Assembly (NCBI GenBank): GCA_963755985.1
Contig: CAVWLO010000001.1
Span: 620,001-684,000, forward strand
Origin: DASXMT01 sp963755985
GTDB taxonomy: Bacteria; Actinomycetota; Acidimicrobiia; Acidimicrobiales; RAAP-2
Reading direction: 5' to 3'
DNA: 64,000 nucleotides
The position numbers and the translations under genes were made by a program. Of this stretch, positions 24,728 to 33,069 are shown piece by piece. Each line of letters starts with the position of its first letter. Position 1 is the first letter of the stretch. Under the pieces are notes generated by a model. That model made no database searches. It was not told where the DNA came from and was given only the letters and a program-made list of their open reading frames with translations.

Positions 24728-25723
24728 TCAAGAGCATCGGTCATGGGATAGGAGAAGCGTCTTGGCAACGGTCTCACGGGATTCGATCGCCAGATGTGCC
24801 TTCGATGCCTCCGCCAGTGAGAAGGTTTGACCAACGAGGGGGACCAACTGTCCAGCTCCGACCTCAGCGAGGACGGCAGTAAGCAACCGAGAGCGATCGC
24901 CCTCGCTGTACTGGAGGTCGGCGATGGTGATCACGGTCACGCCTCGGCGGTCGGCCTCGCTGGGGTCGATGGGTGCGAACGAGCCGCTCGGGGTGCCGTG
25001 GGCCGAGAACCGGCCACCGTCGGCGATCAGCCCGAAGGCTCCTCCACCGATAGTCCCGCCGACGCCGTCGAGCACGAGGGTCGGGCGGCGTCCGCCGGTG
25101 GCGTCGAGAACCGCACCGGTCCAGCCTGCTTCGCCGTAGTCGATTGCCGCGGCTGCACCTGCTCCCGCCACGATTTCCCGTTTCGTGGAACCCCGGGCGG
25201 CACCGACCACCCGCACCCCGCGGGCCGCCAGCAGTTGGACGAGGAGAATCCCCATGCCGCCGGTGGCACCGAGGACTAACACCCACTCCCCCTGCACCGG
25301 AGCGGTCTTCTCCAGGACCCGCAGGGCGGTGGTGCCGTCGTGGAGAATGGCAGTGGCGTCGAGGAGGTCGACTCCATCGGGCACTGGGACGCAGTCCTCG
25401 AGGTCGACCGCCGCGAGCTCGGCGTAGCCACCGGTGCCGCCGGGTCCGCCCGTGTGGGCCACCACCGCCCGGCCCAGCCAGCTAGCGTCGACCCCCTCGC
25501 CAAGAGCGGCGACCGCGCCGCCCACACCGTTGCCCGGGACGTAGGGGGGCCGGATCGGGAAGTAGTCCGCGCCCTTGCCGGAACGGATCATGGTGTCCAC
25601 GAACAACACGTCACAGGTCGCGGCGGCCACCACGATCTGAGCCGGCCCTGGAACGGGATCGGGCAACTGGCGCAGTGCAAGGACGTCAGGGGCGCCGTAG
25701 CGATCCACCTCTACGGCGCGCAC
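24728..25723 (-). CDS. Zinc-binding-type alcohol dehydrogenase, quinone oxidoreductase group
   Basis: The 331-residue MDR enzyme has a GroES-like N-terminal half (RQLPDPVPGPAQIVVAAATCDVLFVDTMIR; VPGNGVGGAVAALGEGVD) and a Rossmann NADPH domain with GATGGMGILLVQLLAARGVRVVGAAR (about 150-175). No structural zinc cysteines are visible, fitting NADPH:quinone reductases. It follows the F420-type PPOX gene by one nucleotide, so the two form an operon divergent from soxR. The assumed role is reduction of redox-cycling quinones. Confidence 0.9.
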   Translation of the reverse strand: MRAVEVDRYGAPDVLALRQLPDPVPGPAQIVVAAATCDVLFVDTMIRSGKGADYFPIRPPYVPGNGVGGAVAALGEGVDASWLGRAVVAHTGGPGGTGGYAELAAVDLEDCVPVPDGVDLLDATAILHDGTTALRVLEKTAPVQGEWVLVLGATGGMGILLVQLLAARGVRVVGAARGSTKREIVAGAGAAAAIDYGEAGWTGAVLDATGGRRPTLVLDGVGGTIGGGAFGLIADGGRFSAHGTPSGSFAPIDPSEADRRGVTVITIADLQYSEGDRSRLLTAVLAEVGAGQLVPLVGQTFSLAEASKAHLAIESRETVAKTLLLSHDRCS

Positions 25724-25724
25724 G

Positions 25725-26153
25725 TCATGCCACCTCGTTCCCGAGATCGACCGGGGTCACGTCTCGGGTGGCTAAGCCAGGCTGGTTGGGGTCGACGTTG
25801 AACGAGACGATGCGCCGGGGATGGATCCGGATGATCTCGGGCGCCAGATGGCCTTGCCGGTCGTGGGTCCCGACCCCGGTCTCGGCGACGCCCCGGATCT
25901 CGAGAAAGTGAGCACCTTCCATCGACTGTTCGGTGACCTCGTCGACGACGAAGGCCACGTCCGGATTCGCCTGGACGTTGCGGTACTTGGCACTGCCGCC
26001 CATGTTGAACCCGGTGATGTCTATGGTGCCGAGCATTGGGTTGTAGGTGAAACCCAGCGGCTTGACCTGGGGGGTTCCGTTCGGCCCCAACGTGGCCAGG
26101 TGACCACGGGGCTGGCGGGAAAGGAATCGAACTTCGGCGTCGTGAAGGGTCAT
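25725..26153 (-). CDS. PPOX class F420-dependent oxidoreductase
   Basis: The 142-residue split-barrel flavin/deazaflavin fold has VRFLSRQPRGHLATLGPNGTPQVKPLGF at the N-terminus, then SAKYRNVQANPDVAFVVDEV and the C-terminal HLAPEIIRIHPRRIVSFNVDP. This pattern marks the PPOX-F420 family of actinobacteria, which use F420H2 to reduce or detoxify electrophiles. It is the first gene of the operon divergent from soxR, and the SoxR box lies 15 nt upstream of its start. Confidence 0.9.
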   Translation of the reverse strand: MTLHDAEVRFLSRQPRGHLATLGPNGTPQVKPLGFTYNPMLGTIDITGFNMGGSAKYRNVQANPDVAFVVDEVTEQSMEGAHFLEIRGVAETGVGTHDRQGHLAPEIIRIHPRRIVSFNVDPNQPGLATRDVTPVDLGNEVA

Positions 26154-26167
26154 GTGATAGAGGTTAA

Positions 26168-26189
26168 GACCTCAGGTAAGGTTGAGGTC
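26168..26189. promoter_or_regulatory. SoxR box
   Basis: The 22-nt inverted repeat has 7-nt arms (GACCTCA and TGAGGTC). Its 18-nt core CCTCA-N8-TGAGG matches the layout of known SoxR operators (CCTCAAGTTAACTTGAGG). It lies between soxR (ATG at 26196) and the PPOX/quinone reductase operon, so SoxR can act on both. Confidence 0.8.
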
Positions 26190-26195
26190 AAGCGA

Positions 26196-26642
26196 ATGTC
26201 CAGATCCTCTCTTCCGTCGGTCGAGCTGACCGTAGGCCAGGTGGCCACACGCAGCGGCGTCACCGTCTCGGCCCTCCATTTCTACGAGGCTGAAGGCCTC
26301 ATCTACAGCACGCGCACCACAGGGAACCAGCGGCGATTCCCGCGCGAGGTACTCCGGAGAGTGGCATTCATCCGCGCCTCTCAGGCCGTGGGCATCCCCC
26401 TCCGGCGCATCAAGGACGCCCTCGATCGCCTGCCGAACGGCCGCACGCCGACCGCCCGGGACTGGGAGCGGCTCTCCGGGTCGTGGCGGGACGACCTTGA
26501 CCAGCGGATCATCGGCCTGCAGCACCTCCGGGATCGCCTCAGCGGTTGCATCGGCTGTGGATGCCTCTCCCTCGGTCTGTGCAAGCTCATGAACCCAGAC
26601 GATCTTCTTGGCCAACAAGGACCGGGTCCGCGCAACTTGTGA
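26196..26642 (+). CDS. soxR: Redox-sensitive transcriptional activator SoxR
   Basis: The 148-residue MerR-family regulator has the HTH at residues about 11-50 (TVGQVATRSGVTVSALHFYEAEGLI), a dimerisation helix and, near the end, the [2Fe-2S] ligand motif C-x2-C-x-C-x5-C in CIGCGCLSLGLC. This motif defines SoxR, which is activated by oxidation through redox-cycling compounds. The start ATG lies only 6 nt beyond the SoxR box. The divergent operon (F420 oxidoreductase and quinone reductase) is the likely target. Confidence 0.95.
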   Translation: MSRSSLPSVELTVGQVATRSGVTVSALHFYEAEGLIYSTRTTGNQRRFPREVLRRVAFIRASQAVGIPLRRIKDALDRLPNGRTPTARDWERLSGSWRDDLDQRIIGLQHLRDRLSGCIGCGCLSLGLCKLMNPDDLLGQQGPGPRNL

Positions 26643-26874
26643 GCACAGCGGACTGGCCGGGTGTATGCACCGTCGCGAACCGATCCTTCAGGCTGTTGAC
26701 CGAGCCCCGTCGAACATTGCCGCGTCCGAGAAGGCGCCAGGCCGAGCTCCTGCTCGCGAACGACATTTCGCAAGGCACCAGATCCCGTGACCGGTGAGGT
26801 CGTTGCGCGACCTGGATAGTCGGACCGTCCGCCAGCCATCACGGGCAGCGCGGGACGCAGTCGGCCATCGCAGC

Positions 26875-27432
26875 TCACGCCTTGGCGTAGCCCTCGCGCA
26901 ACCACGAGACGAGCTCGCCGTCGATCTGTACCGCGCTGGTGACCATAACCCGGTGGGTGACCATGGAGTTCCAGCTGCCCGCGTTCGTGAGCCGCTCGCT
27001 GGCATCGGTCCCCTTGAGCTTGATGCCGACGTCGAGTCGCCCGGCGGACACCTTCACGATGCCGAACTTCTTGCCGCTCCGCAGCAGGCTGATGTAGGAG
27101 TTGGTTGCTTGGGTACTGACATCGGACCCGAACTGGTGGACCTGCTTGAGGAGCTTGTCGTAGACAGGCCGCCACGCCGAACGCTTACCGGAAAAGTACC
27201 GGTCGACGCGATCCTGGTCGGTGAGCTTCGGAGCGTCGATCGCTCGCAGGCTCCCGTACATGGCCATGGCGTGCCCGTGGCCGAGGCCGTAGTCGGTCTT
27301 CAGCCAGTTGACGACGTGGCCGGCCTTCACGCCGGGACGCAACAGTCCCCGCTCGTCGGCCAACTTCTGGAAGTCCTCCACCGAGAGTCCCGTCCTCACT
27401 TCGATGGTGTCCAAGTAGGCCTGGTATGTCAT
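26875..27432 (-). CDS. DUF4287 / DUF5655 domain protein
   Basis: The 185-residue protein has an N-terminal DUF4287 part (YQAYLDTIEVRTGLSVEDFQKLADERGLL, then GHVVNWLKTDYGLGHGHAMAMYGSL) and a C-terminal DUF5655 part (YDKLLKQVHQFGSDVSTQATNSYISLLRSGKKFGIVKVSAGRLDVGIKLKG). These domains often occur together in actinobacteria; function is unknown. The gene is divergent from a TetR regulator, and the tandem palindromes between them suggest that the regulator controls it. Confidence 0.88.
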   Translation of the reverse strand: MTYQAYLDTIEVRTGLSVEDFQKLADERGLLRPGVKAGHVVNWLKTDYGLGHGHAMAMYGSLRAIDAPKLTDQDRVDRYFSGKRSAWRPVYDKLLKQVHQFGSDVSTQATNSYISLLRSGKKFGIVKVSAGRLDVGIKLKGTDASERLTNAGSWNSMVTHRVMVTSAVQIDGELVSWLREGYAKA

Positions 27433-27490
27433 CGTCCTCTCCTTTCCGGGGGCAGGAGGCTGCCTTCGGATGTCATTGGGTGACAGCCGT

Positions 27491-27538
27491 AGTACTAGAC
27501 CGTATAGTACTACTTTGGGAACTGAGCCGTCTAGTACT
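27491..27538. promoter_or_regulatory. Two related TetR-type operator sites
   Basis: Site one (27491-27511) is a perfect inverted repeat with 7-nt arms AGTACTA and TAGTACT and a 7-nt centre. Site two (27521-27538) repeats the half-site in the opposite orientation (GTCTAGTACT) with a weaker partner (ACTGAG). Both lie between the DUF4287 gene and the tetR gene. Confidence 0.6.
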
Positions 27539-27587
27539 CTTTCTGTAGGGCCAGTTCGTCCTATCAGAGTGGCCGTGGGAGGACCTT

Positions 27588-28235
27588 ATGAGTGACCAAC
27601 TATCACCAACCCGCTGGTCCGAGAAACATCGGCAGATCGCCGAGGCCGCAACCGCGCTCTTCCTGCGCAAGGGATACCCGGGAACGAGCATGGACGACGT
27701 CGCGGCCGAGGCGTCCGTCTCCAAGCAGACCGTCTACAAGCACTTCTCAGACAAGGAGCAGCTCTTCGCCGAGATCGTGTTGGCCACCACCGACCAAGTG
27801 GAAGGTCTCGTACGAATGGTCAGCACCGCCCTTGAGACCACGACGGATCTGGAGGCAGACCTCGGTGAGCTAGCCCGACAGTTCCTCACCACGCTCATGC
27901 GCCCCGAGCTTCTTCGGCTCCGGCGACTGGTCATCACCACTGCCGACCAGTTCCCCGAAATCGGGCGTTCCTGGTACGAGCAGGGCTTCGAGCGTGCACT
28001 CGCCACCCTCGCCACACAATTTGGACTGCTGTCGGCGCGGGGACTCCTGTGCACCGAGGATCCTCTCCTCGCCGCACACCACTTCGTCGGACTTCTGCTA
28101 TGGATCCCGATCAATCGGGCCATGTTCACCGGCGACGAGAACAGCGAGCCGAGCGAGCTCTACGCATCCGCCGGCACCGCAACTGAAGCTTTCCTGCGCG
28201 CCTATGGTCCCCACGGGCCAGAGCAGAATCGATAG
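27588..28235 (+). CDS. TetR/AcrR family regulator
   Basis: The 215-residue regulator has a DNA-binding domain at residues about 10-60 (SEKHRQIAEAATALFLRKGYPGTSMDDVAAEASVSKQTVYKHF), followed by a TetR C-terminal domain of the AefR-like type (LRLRRLVITTADQFPEIGRSWYEQGFERALATLATQF). It is divergent from the DUF4287 gene across two palindromic sites. Its ligand is unknown. Confidence 0.92.
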   Translation: MSDQLSPTRWSEKHRQIAEAATALFLRKGYPGTSMDDVAAEASVSKQTVYKHFSDKEQLFAEIVLATTDQVEGLVRMVSTALETTTDLEADLGELARQFLTTLMRPELLRLRRLVITTADQFPEIGRSWYEQGFERALATLATQFGLLSARGLLCTEDPLLAAHHFVGLLLWIPINRAMFTGDENSEPSELYASAGTATEAFLRAYGPHGPEQNR

Positions 28236-28377
28236 GTGCCGCCCAGGCCAATTGCCCGCGACGGCTGCATCGGGGTGGCGCTGGTTCGTGACCGCAGCCG
28301 GATGGAGCGGCGCGCCAATCTATGGCAGCCGACCCTCCCGCCTGGCTACCCGATCGCTGAGGTGTCGCCACTCGTCA

Positions 28378-29346
28378 TCATCGCTTCTCCAGCAGGCCAA
28401 GTCCGCGCAGGCTCTCGGCGGTCTCGATGATCGTGGTTTCGGCTGGACGCGGTCGCCAACCGAGCTCGTTGCGAGCGCGGTCGTTATGGATGACCAGATC
28501 AGGCAACTCATCTCCCGGCGCTTCCTTTCTCGGTACCCGCTCAGCCAGTGGGCCGAGCCGGTCGCGAAGGATCTGGGCCAGCTGCACGTAGCTGATCGTC
28601 GGACCGTCGGCGAGAGCCAGGAAGCGCTTGCCGGCCGCCTCGGGCGTGGCCATCGCCCTCATGTGCAGGTCAGCGATGTCGCGCACGTCGGCGACGCCGA
28701 AGCGCTGGCGCGGCACGACGGACATCGTCCCGTCGAGCATCGCCTTGATCAGCTGCAGCGAGGAACGCGCCTCCGTGGTCAACGTCGGCCCGAGGATGAA
28801 CGTCGGGTTGACCACCACGAGCTCGGTGCCGGCACCCTCTTGCTCGATGAAGTCCCAGGCAGCGCGCTCCGCGATCGCCTTGGCCCGGGGGTAGGGATGC
28901 AGTCCTGGCGTGTCCGGGTCGGTCCAGTCGACCTCGGTGTAGTCGGCGCTCGGCTTGGGTGAGTAACCGACCGCCGCGAACGACGAGGTCAGGACGACGC
29001 GCCGGGCGCCGGCATCGCGAGCGGCACGCAACACGCGGCGCGTGCCATCACGAGCGGGCACGATCAGCTCGTCCGGATCTTTCGGCTGGATCATCGGCGA
29101 GGCGACGTGATGGACCTCTTCGCAACCCGCTGCCGCGGCAGTCCAGCCCTCGTCGGCGGTCAAGTCGGCGGCGACGACCTCCAGGCCGCTGTCGTCCGCA
29201 TCACCGCGATGCACCGCCGTGCGCACATCGGCCTCACGCTCCAGAGAGCGAACCGTCGCCCGCACCCGACGTCCGTCCCGCAGCAGCGCGGCGATCAGCT
29301 GCGTGCCCACATAACCGGACCCGCCGGTAACCAGCACCGGGCTCAT
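28378..29346 (-). CDS. NAD-dependent epimerase/dehydratase (extended SDR, dihydroflavonol reductase-like)
   Basis: The 322-residue enzyme has the N-terminal NADP motif VTGGSGYVGTQLIAALL (about 6-22), a catalytic Y-x3-K in YPRAKAIAERAAW and the substrate-channel motif VVNPTFILGPTL. It is most similar to aldehyde/dihydroflavonol-type reductases of the extended SDR class. It overlaps the MerR gene by 4 nt, so it is the effector gene of a MerR-controlled operon. Confidence 0.88.
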   Translation of the reverse strand: MSPVLVTGGSGYVGTQLIAALLRDGRRVRATVRSLEREADVRTAVHRGDADDSGLEVVAADLTADEGWTAAAAGCEEVHHVASPMIQPKDPDELIVPARDGTRRVLRAARDAGARRVVLTSSFAAVGYSPKPSADYTEVDWTDPDTPGLHPYPRAKAIAERAAWDFIEQEGAGTELVVVNPTFILGPTLTTEARSSLQLIKAMLDGTMSVVPRQRFGVADVRDIADLHMRAMATPEAAGKRFLALADGPTISYVQLAQILRDRLGPLAERVPRKEAPGDELPDLVIHNDRARNELGWRPRPAETTIIETAESLRGLGLLEKR

Positions 29347-29786
29347 CGCACCACCACCTCTTCCAGGCGGGGAATCATGTTCTGCAACCGCAGCTTCGCC
29401 TCGGTCTCCGCGTTGGCATCACGTTGCTCACGGGCATCCCACAACGCCGCCTTCGCTCGCAGATAGTCCAGATGCGTCCGTAGTGTCTCGATCTCAACCT
29501 CGATCCGCTCGGTATGACGCAACAGCAGATCACGCTGCTCACCCGCCGCCTCATGTCCACGCTCACGGTTGGCCTGGTAGGTACGCATGTCCTCGATTCC
29601 AACACCCATGGCGCGCAGGCAAGCCAGTGCCTGCAGCGTGTCCAGGTCCTCGTCGCGGTACCGCCGGTGCCCGCTACTCGGGTCACGGGCGATCGGGCCG
29701 ATCAGCCCGACGTCCTCGTAGTAGCGCAGCGTAGGCTCGCTCAGTCCGCTGCGCCGGGACACATCCTGGATAGTGAGAGCTGTCAT
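29343..29786 (-). CDS. MerR family transcriptional regulator
   Basis: The 147-residue regulator has the HTH LTIQDVSRRSGLSEPTLRYYEDVGLIGPIARDPSSGHRRY (split over residues 4-43) and a long coiled-coil C-terminus with no ligand domain or metal cysteines. I place the start at 29786 (MTALTIQD). It is translationally coupled to the SDR gene. Confidence 0.9.
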   Translation of the reverse strand: MTALTIQDVSRRSGLSEPTLRYYEDVGLIGPIARDPSSGHRRYRDEDLDTLQALACLRAMGVGIEDMRTYQANRERGHEAAGEQRDLLLRHTERIEVEIETLRTHLDYLRAKAALWDAREQRDANAETEAKLRLQNMIPRLEEVVVR

Positions 29787-29805
29787 ATGGACAGCAGAAC
29801 ACACC

Positions 29806-29817
29806 TCAAGCGCTTGA
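29806..29817 (-). promoter_or_regulatory. MerR-type operator core
   Basis: The 12-nt perfect palindrome TCAAGCGCTTGA lies about 20 nt upstream of the merR start. A TTGACT lies at its distal side on the minus strand, giving the usual MerR layout of a dyad within a long -35/-10 spacer. Confidence 0.5.
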
Positions 29818-30177
29818 AGTCAAGGCTCACACCGTCCGGTCGGAGAGCCCTCCGCCCGATCTCCGCCCCCTGGGACCAAGGCGAAGCCGCTGGTCAGCCC
29901 CCTGTACCGTATGCAGAGGCGCGCCGACCAACCATCGGACGACCTTTGGTGTCACCTCCGAACAGTTCAAGCCGACCCGCGCCCACTCGCAGGACGCCGT
30001 CAGAGCGAAGGCCGGACAACGCCGAGTCATACCCCAACTCCCGGTGGTCGGGGTCATATCGGCGCCGCCAACTCCGCCCGCCACCCGTCGGGTGTCCAAA
30101 GACCCGATGCGCAAAGCGCGAACAGGCCCGACCATATTTCCAGATCCTTCCCCGCCACTACCAAGGTACACCAGGGT
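29818..30177. other. Intergenic region without a recognisable gene
   Basis: About 360 bases lie between the merR gene and the rifamycin-associated element. Open frames exist on both strands but none resembles a protein family or carries a ribosome binding site, and the codon pattern is not convincing. Confidence 0.5.
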
Positions 30178-30201
30178 GGGGGTCTTGCTGCAAGGACCCC
30201 C
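30178..30201. promoter_or_regulatory. Rifamycin-associated element (RAE)-like palindrome
   Basis: An imperfect inverted repeat with GGGGGTC and GACCCCC arms surrounds a CTTGC...GCAAG-type centre, 97 nt upstream of the rifamycin phosphotransferase gene. It agrees in composition, length and position with the RAE reported upstream of rifamycin-inactivation genes in actinobacteria. That element mediates rifamycin-induced expression; the identification here is by eye. Confidence 0.7.
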
Positions 30202-30297
30202 GACGTGCTGACAATGCACGGCACAAGCCGGACCACAGGCGCCGGCGCGACCGACAGTTGGAATGAGAGGCCCGAGGGGCTCAGGGGAGGCGGACGT

Positions 30298-32892
30298 ATG
30301 GGCAACTACGTGCTGGGTTTCCAAGAGATCGACCAGGCGCAAGTCGCGGGCGTTGGCGGCAAGGCCGCGAACCTGGGAGCGCTTTCGCGGATCGAAGGCA
30401 TCCACGTACCGGCTGGCTTCTGTGTGACGACGGATGCCTTCCGGCGGATCGTGGCGGAAGCGCCGTCGATCGAGGATCGGATCGATCGGCTGTCGCGCCT
30501 GATCCCGGATGACCGGGAGGCGATCCGCACGCTCAGCGCGGAGATCCGCCGGATCCTCGAAGGGATCGCCATCCCCGACGATCTTGCTGCGGCGATCACC
30601 CGCTCGGTCGCCCGGCTCGGCGAACAAACTGCCTACGTGGTCCGATCGAGTGCGACAGCAGAGGACCTGGCGACGGCCTCCTTCGCCGGCCAGCAGGACA
30701 CCTACCTGAACGTCGTGGGGTCAGCGGCGATCCTCGAGCACATCGCACGGTGCTGGGCCTCGCTCTTCACTGAGCGGGCCGTGACCTACCGCCTCCGGAA
30801 CGGAATCGACCAGCGGAACGTCCACATGGCCGTGATCGTGCAGCAGATGGTCTTCCCGCAAGCGGCCGGCACTCTCTTCACGGCCGACCCGGTCACGTCA
30901 GACCGGAAGGTCGTCTCCGTGGAGGCCGCCTTCGGACTCGGCGAGGCCCTGGTCTCAGGCCGGGTGAACCCGGACGTCTACCAGGTGCGCGTAAGCGAGA
31001 TCGTCGCCAAGGCAATTGGCACCAAGCAGCTGGCCATCTACGCCTCGCCGGCAGGCGGAACGCTGGAAGTGCCGATGGAGCCGGAGCGTCAGGAGGAGCC
31101 AGCACTAACGGATGCGCAGGTCGTGCATCTCGCGCAGCTGGGGCGCCGGATCGAAGGGCACTTGGGCGTCCCCCAGGACATCGAATGGTGCCTGGTCGAT
31201 GACAGCTTCCAGATCGTCCAAAGCCGGCCGATCACCACACTGTTCCCTATCCCTGCGGCCGGCGACCAAGAGAACCATGTGTATGTGTCCGTCGGTCATG
31301 CGCAGATGATGACCGACGCTATGAAGCCCCTGGGGATCTCCTTTTGGCAGCTGACCACACCTCGGCCGATGTACGTGGCCGGTGGGAGGCTGTTCGTCGA
31401 TGTCGCCTCGGACTTGGCGTCGCCCGCGAGCCGCGCCGGTCTCTTGGAGGTCATTGGGAAATCCGATCCGTTAATCGGGGACGCGCTTCAGAGCATCGTA
31501 GAACGCGGCGACTTCATCCTGTCGCTCCCGGACGAGGATCCCGGCGGGGCGCCGGCAGGCGGAGGGCAAGCCCCGATCGGGACCGATCCGGCCATCGTCA
31601 CCGATCTGATCGGACGCAACCAAGAATCCGTCGCCGGCTTGAAACGCGACATCGCGACGATCTCCGGATCGCCCCTGTTCGACTTCATCCTGGCGGATAT
31701 CCAGGAGCTGAAGCGGATCCTGTTCGATCCGCAGAGCCACCAGGTGTTCAACTCGGCGATGGAGGCCACGTGGTGGCTCAACGAGCAGTTGGAGGCATGG
31801 CTGGGCGAGAAGAACGCGGCCGACACGCTCACCCAGTCCGTCCCCCACAACGTCACGTCGGAGATGGGGTTGGCGCTCTTGGACGTCGCGGACGTGATCC
31901 GGCCGCATCCGGAGGTGGTGGATGTTCTGCGACAGGTCGAGGACGAGGATTTCCTGGACGAGCTGGCAAAACTTTCGGGCGGACAGGAAGCGCGGGACGC
32001 CATCTCGGCCTTCCTCGACATGTACGGCATGCGCTGCGTCGGCGAGATCGACATCACGAGGCCGCGTTGGAGCGAACGCCCTACCATGCTCGCGCCCGTG
32101 ATCCTCGGCAATATCAAGAACTTCGAGCCGGGAGGCGGCGAGCAGCGCTTGGAGCAAGGGCGCCAGAAGGCGTGGACGAAGGAACAGGAACTGCTGGACC
32201 GCCTGCGGGCCATGCCGGGTGGACAACAGAAGGCCGAAGAGATCAAGCGGATGATCGACCGCGTTCGGACCTTCATCGGGTACCGGGAATACCCAAAGTA
32301 CGGCATGGTCAGCCGCTACTTCGTCTACAAGCAAGCCCTGCTGGAGGAGGCTGGGCGCCTCATGCAGGCCCAGGTGCTTCGTGAGAAGGAGGACATCTTC
32401 TACCTCACGTTCCAGGAGCTCCACGAGGTCGTGCGCACGAACCAGCTGGATGATCTGCTCATCTCCCAGCGCAAGGACGCGTTTAGGTCGTATCAAGCGC
32501 TGACGCCGCCCCGGGTGCTCACGTCGGATGGCGAAGTCGTCGTTGGGGCATACCGACGCGACAACGTGCCGGCCGATGCGCTGGTCGGCTTGCCCGTTTC
32601 GGCCGGGACCATCGAGGGGCGGGCCCGCGTCGTCCTGGACATGGCGGAGGCCGATCTCGAACCGGGCGACATCCTGGTCACGGTCTATACGGACCCCAGC
32701 TGGACGCCCGTATTCCTCGCGATAACGGGCCTGGTGACGGAGGTCGGGGGCCTGATGACCCATGGCGCAGTCATAGCACGGGAGTACGGGTTGGCAGCCG
32801 TCGTAGGCGTGGAGCAAGCCACCCGGCTGATCCGAGATGGGCAGCAGATCCGCGTCAACGGAACGGACGGGTACGTCGAGATGCTGCCCTAG
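30298..32892 (+). CDS. rph: Rifamycin phosphotransferase (PEP-synthase-like)
   Basis: The 864-residue enzyme transfers the beta-phosphate of ATP to the C21 hydroxyl of rifamycins. It has an N-terminal ATP-grasp domain (residues 1-320, with VGGKAANLGALSRI, YVVRSSATAEDLATASFAGQQDT and DIEWCLVDDSFQIVQSRPIT), a central rifamycin-binding domain (about 325-755) and a C-terminal swivelling domain with the phosphocarrier histidine in GGLMTHGAVIAREYGL (about His822). The length fits RPH and not true PEP synthase, and the central domain lacks the PEP-binding barrel. The ATG at 30298 follows GGGGAGG. An RAE lies upstream, indicating induction by rifamycin. Confidence 0.93.
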   Translation: MGNYVLGFQEIDQAQVAGVGGKAANLGALSRIEGIHVPAGFCVTTDAFRRIVAEAPSIEDRIDRLSRLIPDDREAIRTLSAEIRRILEGIAIPDDLAAAITRSVARLGEQTAYVVRSSATAEDLATASFAGQQDTYLNVVGSAAILEHIARCWASLFTERAVTYRLRNGIDQRNVHMAVIVQQMVFPQAAGTLFTADPVTSDRKVVSVEAAFGLGEALVSGRVNPDVYQVRVSEIVAKAIGTKQLAIYASPAGGTLEVPMEPERQEEPALTDAQVVHLAQLGRRIEGHLGVPQDIEWCLVDDSFQIVQSRPITTLFPIPAAGDQENHVYVSVGHAQMMTDAMKPLGISFWQLTTPRPMYVAGGRLFVDVASDLASPASRAGLLEVIGKSDPLIGDALQSIVERGDFILSLPDEDPGGAPAGGGQAPIGTDPAIVTDLIGRNQESVAGLKRDIATISGSPLFDFILADIQELKRILFDPQSHQVFNSAMEATWWLNEQLEAWLGEKNAADTLTQSVPHNVTSEMGLALLDVADVIRPHPEVVDVLRQVEDEDFLDELAKLSGGQEARDAISAFLDMYGMRCVGEIDITRPRWSERPTMLAPVILGNIKNFEPGGGEQRLEQGRQKAWTKEQELLDRLRAMPGGQQKAEEIKRMIDRVRTFIGYREYPKYGMVSRYFVYKQALLEEAGRLMQAQVLREKEDIFYLTFQELHEVVRTNQLDDLLISQRKDAFRSYQALTPPRVLTSDGEVVVGAYRRDNVPADALVGLPVSAGTIEGRARVVLDMAEADLEPGDILVTVYTDPSWTPVFLAITGLVTEVGGLMTHGAVIAREYGLAAVVGVEQATRLIRDGQQIRVNGTDGYVEMLP

Positions 32893-33069
32893 AAGATTGC
32901 GGAGCCATTCGAGGTGACCAATTGTTCGACCTCCGGCCCGGGTAGGTCAGGTGCGTTCGAAATCAAGCGGGACACGAAGACCATCGAGTGTGGCCCGGAG
33001 AAATGCGGTGTCATCCAACGGTTGCGAAGTTCTTGCCGGCATCGCGTCCAACAGGTCGAGGCGGCCTAG

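Noticed and set aside
29911..30297. A long upstream extension of the rifamycin phosphotransferase frame (129 extra codons)
   Set aside because: The extension is serine/proline/arginine-rich, includes the RAE and lacks family similarity; the conserved protein starts at the ATG at 30298 behind GGGGAGG.
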